From the NCBI GenBank assembly GCA_021464525.1, contig JADRCO010000077.1, positions 1 through 57,652 on the forward strand: a stretch of DNA of 57,652 bases, in the 5' to 3' direction. The notes under the pieces are model-generated. The model made no database searches. It saw nothing but the letters and a program-made list of their open reading frames with translations, and had not been told where the DNA came from. Numbering within the stretch: position 1 is the stretch's first letter; each line of letters begins with the position of its first letter. Position numbers and translations under genes: made by a program. This document shows positions 49,676 to 57,652 of the stretch, piece after piece. This DNA is from Rhizophagus sp. LPA8_4_AMF (taxonomy: Eukaryota > Glomeromycota > Glomeromycetes > Glomerales > Glomeraceae).

Positions 49676-49925
49676 AAGTAGGACCTGCTTACTCTTAATA
49701 AAGGTCTCTGTAAAAATTTCAACTTTTATATATAATTTTACCTTACTTTTTCTTGCAATTCTATTGGTTAATTGATCTAAAAAGGAAAAAATCAAAATAA
49801 TGCAGTGTAATATTTCCTTTTTTATATATAATTTATTTATATATAGTAGGATCTTTAAAGTATTTTACATATAGATTTTACTTTAGGTTTACTAATACCT
49901 CTATTAGAAGTAAGCAGGGTTCTGT
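49676..49925. repeat. Imperfect inverted repeat, MITE-like
   Basis: The arm at about 49676-49715 (GGACCTGCTTACTCTTAATA) is related in reverse complement to about 49886-49925 (TATTAGAAGTAAGCAGGGTT) with several mismatches. About 170 bp of AT-rich sequence lies between. Could be a non-autonomous element; ends and target duplication not resolved. Confidence 0.4.
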
Positions 49926-50222
49926 ATAACTCCCCTTAAGGTATAGCAGATAGAACCTAAAGTTCACTATATTAAGAGTTAACTTATATATCTTGTAGAT
50001 ACTGTAAATTTAAATTACTGAATATAATAAAAATTACAAATGTTATAAAATTACAAGCCTTATAATAATATAATCAAATAAAATAATATATAATAATTGG
50101 TATAATAATCAGATAATTATGTAATCTTATATAATTTAAAATAATACAAAAAATTAGATTAGTTATATAATAATTTATTTTGTTTATTTTAAATATTTGT
50201 TACTAACTTTTATTATGACTAA

Positions 50223-50520
50223 TAAGTTTTTTAAGGATTTTAAATTTCTTTCAGATTTTTTTCAACTATCCAAAAATGATTAAGATAATATTGAACTTCG
50301 AGCAAAACCATTTTTTAGTGAAGAGGAACAACAACTTACTTCTTTCCTAAATAATACAGAATAAATATCACCTTTACTACTTTGGTTAGGAAAAGAATTT
50401 TACAAACAAATAAAAAAAAGACTTTCTCTCAAAGATATATTAAAGAAACTTAATAAAATGTATTATAAATAAAGTCCCATTTTAGATACAATTATACAGA
50501 ACTAGACGTCTTGATAAATA
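50223..50520 (+). pseudogene. Unidentified coding relic with repeated in-frame stops
   Basis: One frame reads MTNKFFKDFKFLSDFF, then ELRAKPFFSEEEQQLTSFL, then LLLWLGKEFYKQIKKRLSL. It is interrupted by TAA or TAG several times (after LSKND, LNNTE, KMYYK, TIIQN). The peptide between stops has normal composition, so this is a decayed coding region. Family not recognised. Confidence 0.4.
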
Positions 50521-50939
50521 CAAATACTCCTAATACTAATAAGGATAAATCAGCTTGTATTTCCAAAAGTACTCATGCATTTGAAGTATAATCATAAGAA
50601 ATAACATGTATGATATAACAAATATAATAAACAACAGGTGCCAAATTTGGCTATTTCAGTACAGAAACTTTTAACACATGATTTAGAATAGACTAATACG
50701 TGTCAGAAAGATCGATCTAATTATATGATTCCTATGAATATAGAATAAGAGTCCATTAAGGTTACATTACCGAATTATCATCTAACATAGTTTCACAAGG
50801 ATTAGATCCTCAGTTAACTTCTTCAACCCCTATTAATTATTTCTGGTTCTAGAGTACTATCAAAATAACTATTAAGTTTGTCATATTCATTATTATTATG
50901 AAACTGTTTAGGAACTGGAAATAATGAATCTTCACTATT

Positions 50940-51860
50940 CTCATCTTCATCTAAACTATTATTTAAAGTTCCTGAAATTGGATAATAAATGGAATGATAT
51001 TCATCAAATTTATGTGTAAATTTGGATTTAAGTAAAATATTAAATAAATTAAAATTTTTATGTAGTTTTTTTTTTGAAAATTTAACTTACATTTTTTTGG
51101 CATTTTTGTAAAGCATATTATTCTCTCTATTTTCTTTATCTTTCCAGTTTTTAAAATATTTAATTTTTCATCAAAAATCAAGGATTATAGCAATATAATA
51201 TGTTTCTTCAGATGCTTTATTATAATACTCATGAAGCTTTTTCCATGTCACGTTTGCTACTAAAGCTATATTATTTGAAATTTTGCTTTTATCCATTTTT
51301 TTCAGCATGACCTATAAGAAGATTATATATTGGATATACTGCACTAATTATAGGATATGTTGACGCACACATTTCAGTTAAAAGTTTAGCAAAATATCAT
51401 AAAAATACTGCAATCTTTTTCAGAAATGTCCAATTAGATTGACTTAATTTAATATTATTTAAGTCTGAAAATTTGTTAATTAGTATAATTTTATCAAAAT
51501 CTTAATTGTAAAAAAGGTGTAAATTTTTATATTTTATATCTATTTTACTTTGTAAAAAATTAAATATTATAATATATACCACCTTTAAATCTTAACCATA
51601 TAATATGTTGAGTTTCAATATGTTGGAATATCAAGAATAGGCAATAGATCATCAACTCTATTAAGCTTAAAAATTTCTGAAAATATTTTGCAATATTGTA
51701 ATGATAAATGGGATTTAACAATAAGATTCTGAATTTTATTAATTTCTGATTTTAGTTCTTTTAATACATCTTAAACTGCAAGATTTACAATATGTGCAAA
51801 ATATCGACATTACTGATTATTTTCAGAAAATCAATATCATTATCTTTAATAATATATAAA
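50940..51860 (-). pseudogene. Second hAT transposase relic (C-terminal half)
   Basis: On the minus strand: RYFAHIVNLAV-stop-DVLKEL (near 51800), LQYCKIFSEIFKLNRVDDLL, a PTY-stop-NSTYYM segment (near 51610) matching the hAT TRWNSTYYML motif, then the conserved STYPIISAVYPIYNLLIGH (near 51340). The order and spacing are those of hAT transposases. Several stops, including ones at expected Gln and Trp codons, destroy it. The N-terminal BED finger is not present. Confidence 0.7.
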
Positions 51861-51869
51861 TGTATGTTC

Positions 51870-52520
51870 TGGAATAATCACGTGATTTCGCAAAAAGTCC
51901 TCCCGTAGATTCTGCAAAAATGCATACCCATATATTCCTATCTAGAAAACCCCGCAACTCCACCAAGGTAAAATTCCAGGAATCTTCCCCAAAGCACTTC
52001 AAGAGAAATTTCAGATAGCAAAAAGCCATCCAAAAATATTGCACCTAAGAAACCCTTAAATCCCTACAGGAGATTGTAAACGCAATTTTAAAAGTAAACC
52101 TTTACAGGTTTCAAAAAACAATCTTCCAATGGTAAAAATTCTATCATCCAAAAACCCCCTAAAACTCACAAGAAGGCGATAAATAATACCAAATTATTCA
52201 TAGAAAATTTAAGCCAAATCCAGAAATCAAGTCACCCAAGCACACATGCTCCAAACCCGCTAAAATTAAGAAAAAAGCCAAAAATACCCTATAGGAAAAA
52301 CAAACAGATTAAAAAAAACAACTTGCGACTTCTGAAGCTGAAGAAGTAAGAGATAAAATAAAAGAATCATGCCCACTGAAACCCTTACCAGCGTAAACAA
52401 CAAAGAAATACTCAAAAATAAACCCTCACAGCCTATAAAGGTGAAAAAAAGAATAATGTGAAACTCTAAAAAGGAAAAAAAATCATAATTGAACAAAAGT
52501 TTATTATATCAAAAATAATC
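51870..52520. other. Purine/C-biased non-coding repeat-like stretch
   Basis: The plus strand is strongly A plus C biased (few G, few T) with no coherent coding frame; minus-strand frames at 51823-52044 and 52266-52496 look like by-products of this bias. It starts with the palindrome AATCACGTGATT (51876-51887), which recurs at 57567. It may be an LTR or untranslated part of an element; ends not defined. Confidence 0.35.
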
Positions 52521-53710
52521 CTATTGCTATGAAACTACATCAAGCAAAAAGTGCTAGAATTAGATAAGTAGCCTGCCAAATTTTAGCAGAGCTTAAGGGA
52601 GTAGACCCCAAATCATTTCCATATCCACGCTCAATTGCTCTATTGTAACAATATAAGGCAGAGATCTGTCAAATTAATAGGGGTCAATCAGTAGCAGCCA
52701 ATGCTGATAGCGAAGTAGCTGATCGACTGATAGGATAAAAAAGTAGTGTTATGGCAAAGGCAAGAGCAAAAGTAAAACCTAAAGTAACTAGAAGGTTACT
52801 AAATAAAGGGCTAGTAAAAGAACCTCACCAGGCAAAAAGCGTATAACGCAGACAGGTAGTAAGGTCAGTTCTAGCAAAGCTTAAGGGAGTAAACCCAAAG
52901 GCCCTCTCATACTCCGCTTCACAGCTAAGCTGCAAGAGTATGAGGCCAAGATCTGACAAATCTGTGAAGCTCAAGATGCCCAGGTAACAGCAATAACTAA
53001 TGAAGAGGCCACCCGTCTAATGTAAATTAATCCCAACCTACATTATGAAGTGGAATTCTAACGCCGAGATTAGGTACGTGTGAGAAATAAGGTAACTGAC
53101 TCTAACTTTACTGCAGAAAATGCAATAGGCATACCAGGAGAGAATGATTACATAGAATTTTTTAATGCAAATAAGAAGGTAATTGAGAGCATTCTTCAAG
53201 ATGAGCGTAACTGGTTAGGGCCTATAAAAGTCAGAATAGACATATTTGCCATAATGTGCCAAATCACAGACTACCAACAAGGGTTCTTTAAAGATGCTGA
53301 CTTCACAGAAGAGCCAGATTACATCTACAGATATGGTATACCACTCAAAACTCGCAATATGCCAATCCTCCCAGCAACAAATATCAGCAACATATATGAC
53401 TTTGGAGTAATGCGTATAGCAGAGAGAGTAGATAATTACCAAAATTATAGGTCAGGCTGGGAGTTTTATCAAATAGAAAGAGTATTTATCGAAGTAACGC
53501 AATTCCAACTGCCTACAAGAGTTGGCCATATACAACTACTAAAGAATTTGGCTGCAAAGAAAGAAGTTGTAAATCTTGTAAATGACAATGACAATCAAAT
53601 GCTTCAGGCTTACATGAAGTTAAAGACCATCCAGAAAGGATAGCTCATTATAAAAAGTATAAGAGAGAACTTAACTTTGATAATCATATTAAAGATATTA
53701 ATAACAGTTT
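52520..53710 (+). pseudogene. Relic resembling the N-terminal part of Polinton-like/viral family-B polymerase proteins
   Basis: A plus-strand frame open but for stops at expected Gln codons. The first part contains a module (HQAKSARIR, LAELKGVDPKSFPYPRS, QYKAEIC) present twice, at about 52530-52690 and 52825-52960. The second part (53080-53640) has KVRIDIFAIMCQIT, YRYGIPLKTRNMPIL, GWEFYQIERVFIEV, RVGHIQLLKNLAAKKEVVNL. After a frameshift near 53600 it continues HPERIAHYKKYKRELNFD. This sequence is characteristic of large proteins in arthropod and fungal genomes often annotated as DNA_pol_B_2-containing. The polymerase domain itself is not in the window. The assignment is from memory of the motif order and is tentative. 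Confidence 0.45.
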
Positions 53711-53791
53711 CTTTTAAAAAAGCATTTACGAATGATTGCACCATGCTTTCTATTATTACTTGAAAGATTTCATTGATAGCTTTATATTTAT

Positions 53792-55356
53792 CTACCTGCG
53801 TTTTTTTATCATTAGGCTTCGTATCTCATTTTTTTTATGCTTATCTGAAGTTTTCTTTTTTATGCTGTAGCAGAAATGATCATCATCAGAATTATCAGAG
53901 TTATTAGAATCATCAGAAGAGTCATTTTCATCAGAAGGTGATATTTCATACCTGGTATAGTTAGATTTCTTCTTACCTTTCTTCAGACATGAACTTTTTA
54001 TGTATCCAGATTTTTTGCAATTTGAGCAAGCACGCGACTTTCTAGTAGTATTAGTACTGTGTCTTTTACTGGATTTTTCCTGTCGATCTACATTATGGTT
54101 GCAGGAATTACAGTGAAGTGTATTCAAATGTCCAACTGTAGAAGTGAAGGTATTACCAAACTGCTTTTTAATGTGAAGATACTGATGAACTCAATCATTA
54201 GGTGGTATTCGTCTTTTTAGTTCTTCTGCAATATACCTCTCAAGCTCCTTAACCGTTAAACTGCTTTCACTCCAGGAGGATCAGGTATATTTAAAGTATA
54301 TGCTAACATAAGTAACTTAGTAAATGCCTTTTCACGCCTTTCCTGCAGAGATTGCAGATGTGGCAGATGTGATAATAGAAGTTGTCAAGAATTTTATAAT
54401 ACTGCTGCAACCCTTGCATTTATAATTCTCTCAATATCAGTAGCGGAAATTTGTGCTGGTACAGATGCAGGTTTGAAAACCATAGGATCACTAACTCTAT
54501 ATAATATATCATTTTTCTGCTTCTTGATTTCCTCTAAAGTTTCAATCAGCTCATTATTTAAAGGTCTGTTTAACCTTAAACATTTCATTTCCAACTTATT
54601 TTCTGAATTTAAACCACAAAGAAACTGCATCCACTTTTCACGATCACTGATCTGTCTAATTCTAGCATACTTTTCAATCTTTCAGAAAAATTCTCTAACT
54701 GGAAGGTCATTTTATGTTAAAGTGCCAAATATCATCTGCTGTTGCTTACAAATAACAGTAGTATATCAATTTTTAAACCAACATATTACCTGGCTGATAT
54801 TAGTATCTGAAAAAATAATAGCAGTACCATTATTTAGAACACCATTGGGAACATTATTTGGTATTACAAGATTGACAGAACATCCACCCGCATAAGTCCA
54901 ATTTTCATCTCTATGCACATCATGAGCTGAAACAATTTCCGCTACAGTATATGCAACTGGTATTGGAGGTGCAGGCGTCCCATCTGAAGCAGCTATCATA
55001 ATACCTGTAATACCAGCATTATTCAGAGCTTGAATTGCACCTATATTAGCTTCAGTATTAGTAACTGATGCATGATTTAACCGCTATTTTTTATCTTTAA
55101 GATGAGTTTCATACCATTGTGATGCATCATCCTTTAAGCATGGCTGAAATAATGCTAAAGTCCTCTATTTTTCCATAGCATTATTTGTAGCAAACCTCGC
55201 AGTTATAAGGTAAAGCCAATAATTTTTTACAAATTCATCTATATTCTCATCTGGTCTACCAAAGAATCTTGGTAGTATATAACCTGCCATACTATTATGT
55301 TGCTGTGGAGGATTGTTCTGAAGATTTAAGATCTGAACATTCAAATTTTGGTTCAA
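53792..55356 (-). pseudogene. Gypsy-type retrotransposon gag relic
   Basis: On the minus strand the N-terminus (55356) reads AGYILPRFFGRPDENIDEFV, continues through LALFQPCLKDDASQWYETHL (near 55130), MIAASDGTPAPPIPV (54999) and FLCGLNSENKLEMKCL (near 54620). It ends with a zinc knuckle CSNCKKSGYIKSSC (about 54030-53980) and an acidic/basic tail. This is the order of a Ty3/Gypsy gag. The frame is broken by stops (for example EK-stop-RTLALF and DKK-stop-RLNHA) and shifts. The knuckle has Tyr where the zinc-binding His belongs, so it could not bind zinc normally. No reverse transcriptase lies downstream in this orientation. Confidence 0.7.
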
Positions 55357-55493
55357 GATGCATTCATTTTAACTTAGAGTTTCTAAGTCTTAGGGGTCCT
55401 ATTATTACCCAACTAACTAAGCCCTCATCTATGAAGGTACGTGAAAAAATATGGGATAATGTAAAAGATATCTTTACTTGCGTTCTTTAACTT

Positions 55494-55970
55494 ATGATTA
55501 CTATAGTTGCTAATGATTCTACTAATAATCTGATTACAAAAGTTACCAGTCCTATAGATTTTAGTGATAGTATTTGGCCAAGCTCTGCAGGTATCGGGAT
55601 TACGAATCATAAATCTGCTAATGATATTATTACAATTAAGTGTCAGATTATTGCTCGTGATACAGAAAAAAGCCTTGTAATTCCAATTGTGATATTTAAT
55701 ACAAGATCGGATAGCTCACTACTTTCTAGCAATATTGTGAACTGCTTAGACCTTTATATTGATAAAACTAATGTTTCTAAAATTAGCAGAGTCACAAGTA
55801 ATTCTAAAACTTTTGGTACTGTTTATGGGTTGGGTGTTTCCATCTATGATAGCGATAGTTCTAAAACTGTAGATGAGGGCTTTATGATAATTAAGAGTGA
55901 TAAAGATTTCCTTCTACTTGGTATTCCATGGATTGATCGTGCTAAAGCTATTCTTGATGTTGAAAATTGA
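55494..55970 (+). pseudogene. Retroviral-type aspartic protease fragment with a dead active site
   Basis: The frame reads IVIFNTRSDSSLLSSNIVN ... FGTVYGLGVSIYDSDSS ... FLLLGIPWIDRAKAILD. This is the fold of a retropepsin from a Gypsy-type element: the usual DTGSD motif followed later by the LLG-P-W-D motif. The catalytic Asp and adjacent Gly are replaced (NTRSD), which removes activity. It lies head to head with the gag relic on the other strand, so the two come from different insertions or a rearranged one. No integrase or reverse transcriptase follows. Confidence 0.6.
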
Positions 55971-56084
55971 CAATTAATTATTCCCATTTAGTTGCGAAAG
56001 AAAGTTACCATTTCTATCTCTGTTTATAGGTGAAAAACTAATGTAATCTCTCTGCAGATGGAAAGTATTGACTTAAAAAAATTT

Positions 56085-56190
56085 GCATAGTCAAGGCAGA
56101 TTAGTTTGCCATTTATGTGGAGCATTTTTTGATTACTCCTATAAGTTTAAGCAGCATCTCGCTAGAAAAAATCCTTACGCTTTCCAAATT
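56085..56190 (+). pseudogene. Isolated C2H2-like zinc finger remnant
   Basis: The frame reads SQGRLVCHLCGAFFDYSYKF then KQHLARKNPY. The C-x2-C ... H-x-A-R-K pattern matches the zinc fingers found near the start of Polinton-like and large-virus proteins, in which a Cys normally follows the RK-x-P; here it is Tyr. Stops surround it, so only the finger survives. Confidence 0.4.
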
Positions 56191-56318
56191 TTGGGCAGTA
56201 ACGAGGCAGTGACAGAAAATTTTGGGTAGTAACAGGCAGTAATGGGAAATTTTAGGCAGGATAGGTGGTATTATCTGCCTTTTTTCATCAGCTGCAATCA
56301 AAAAAATTGCTATCTTTA

Positions 56319-56640
56319 TGGCTCGATAACTTTCACATCCTTTCGATGTGCTTTAAGTTCTTTAATCTTTTTTGTATCATTAAAATATAAATTGTTTTGC
56401 GATTTTTTTGTGTATGGTGTGCATGAAAGATTTAATTTGCAGAGATTTGATAATCTGTAGTTTAAATAATTCCAAAGATTACATTCTCCTTTATCATCAT
56501 CATGATTATAATTTTCTATTGCTAAATCTACTATATTAGGACATACGTCTAATATTTTTGTGATGCAGATAGACCATAACTTTGGCCTATAGAAATAGAG
56601 TTTTCAAATATACTTTTCGCACACATACTCTGGTTTTATA
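56319..56640 (-). pseudogene. F-box/LRR-like protein fragment
   Basis: A minus-strand frame reads PKLWSICITKILDVCPNIVD, then NLWNYLNYRLSNLCKLNLSC, and ends ELKAHRKDVKVIEP at a TAA near 56322. The CPNIVDLAI and LSNLCKLNLS segments are like the degenerate leucine-rich repeats of fungal F-box proteins. No F-box lies upstream before the frame closes (about 56590), so it appears to be a fragment. Confidence 0.35.
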
Positions 56641-56926
56641 ATATGTCTGTAAAAGGAAAACTCCTTTCTATTATATTTATGATATAGGTCTATATCCTTC
56701 CAGAGAAATGCATTTGTGATCATAGCCTACCTTCTATTTACTAAAGCTAGATTTCTAAGGTTTCTCTACATTTCATATTTATTAGGATATAATGGCTGAT
56801 CTGCTACTGATGTAAATTTAATTACCTCTTCTAAGATTTTGAATGGTAAGCTGTTGAGTGTCATTGTATTTCGCGTGAGATATTGATGAAAAAGATTTAT
56901 TCAATTATGATTTTTATGATTATAAT

Positions 56927-57504
56927 TTGAATATTTCTTTTAATTCAATAAGAGCGATGACTTCTTTTAGCAAACTTACCCATCCCTTACTGTTTTCAAA
57001 TTTAAGATCAATTGTTAGAGATCTTGATTATATCGAGCTTGGTAATAAACTTGAGCCTATGAAAGATATTGTCGCCATTAATAGTAATTTTATTCATAAA
57101 GCTTTTGAGGGCTACGATAAATTTTTATCTTTACCAAAGTGTGAGAAGCAGCACAAAAGAAATTCTTCTAATAATCCGTTAAGTAAATATAAATGTACTG
57201 GTGATAGTAGTACTTTTAATGCATGTATTGAGTTTACTGTCATTTCCAATAAGTCTGGGAATACTGATGTGGTTCACTATTTTCCTTAATCTGGCAGTAT
57301 GTAGATATTTAGATCAGTTGATCTTATTGATATCATTCTATATTACTTTTCTGAAAGTTTGTTGCCCAAATTCTCTTCTGTAGAATCAGTGGCTGATATA
57401 CTTCTTTTACGTAATTATAAATTTTTGATTAATATTAGAGATGGTAAGTTTATTGATTTTACTTCTATAGCCTATACTTTAGAAACTGATGAAGTTATAT
57501 ATTA
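56927..57504 (+). pseudogene. Unidentified coding relic, possibly of large-DNA-virus or Polinton type
   Basis: An open frame from before 56927 reads IRAMTSFSKLTHPLLFSNL, YKCTGDSSTFNACIEFTV, then a stop after VVHYFP (57289), a second stop after SGSM, and continues FRSVDLIDIILYYFSESLL to another stop near 57504. The short pattern 'FN-x2-IEF...FP-x-SG' reminds me of a conserved protein in nucleocytoplasmic large DNA viruses, but I cannot confirm this. The stops are at positions where Gln would be expected. Confidence 0.3.
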
Positions 57505-57652
57505 GCGAGATATCTCCTTTTCTGATTAAATATGGGCGGACCTATAGCAAAAGGTGGGGCTTGGACAATCACGTGATTTAGGAAAAATCGCACTTTAATA
57601 TTATTGGTTAATTTAATAAATTATAATTTATTCCATCATTTTTAAAGATTTT

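Larger units (their letters stand above)
47827..50222. other. AT-rich intergenic region with two weak features
   Basis: Nearly 2.4 kb with very low GC. Only a possible gene fragment (48157-48620, minus) and an imperfect inverted repeat (49676-49925) stand out; both are listed separately. I see no RNA gene. Confidence 0.5.

Noticed and set aside
52266-52496. Minus-strand hydrophobic frame as a membrane protein
   Set aside because: It results from the strong A/C bias of the plus strand; there is no start context or supporting neighbour.
52520-53100. TAA/TAG read as glutamine (alternative genetic code)
   Set aside because: CAA and CAG are used freely in the same frames, a TGA and a TAG at an expected Trp also occur, and frameshifts are present, so decay explains the stops better.

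Overview
The window reads as nuclear DNA of a very AT-rich, intron-dense fungus. Many small introns (about 60 to 140 nt, GT...AG, often with a CTAAC-like branch site), intronless F-box proteins written almost entirely in A/T-ending codons, an Argonaute and fungal-type transposon relics all point to a Glomeromycotina (Rhizophagus-like) genome. That assignment is inference from style and gene families, not from a marker gene.

Left part (1-15 kb): a multi-copy region built from a ubiquitin-like/deiodinase fusion gene. Two copies lie in the same orientation on the minus strand (7099-8551 and 12187-13619) inside a roughly 3 kb direct repeat. A third, truncated and frameshifted copy is inverted at the left edge (1-1010). 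Between them are a lineage-specific six-exon gene (2616-4319), a dead hAT transposase (4450-5690) and two MITE-like elements (13.84 and 14.21 kb).

Centre (15.8-38 kb): the gene-rich core. It holds an F-box protein, a small thioredoxin, an unrecognised protein with an acidic, SUMO-interaction-like tail, a complete 14-exon Argonaute (minus strand), a 32-exon NFX1/ZNFX1-type helicase (plus strand) transcribed divergently from the Argonaute across a 1.25 kb spacer, and a 19-exon gamma-glutamyltransferase. The reading frame closes across every proposed splice junction in these genes, so the models are well supported. Argonaute plus a ZNFX1/Hrr1-type helicase head to head looks like a physically linked RNA-silencing pair.

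Right-centre (40.9-48 kb): a protein joining a ubiquitin-like domain to a PARP-like ADP-ribosyltransferase fold, an Asn/Gln-rich unknown, a second F-box protein and SUMO. With the left-hand fusions, the window holds five ubiquitin-fold segments and two F-box proteins.

Right end (50-57.65 kb): a graveyard of relics: a second hAT transposase, a Gypsy-type gag, a retropepsin fragment, a relic resembling the N-terminal part of Polinton-like or viral family-B polymerase proteins, and unidentified broken frames. Most carry in-frame stops at positions where Gln or Trp would be expected, so they look inactivated mainly by C-to-T/G-to-A transitions.
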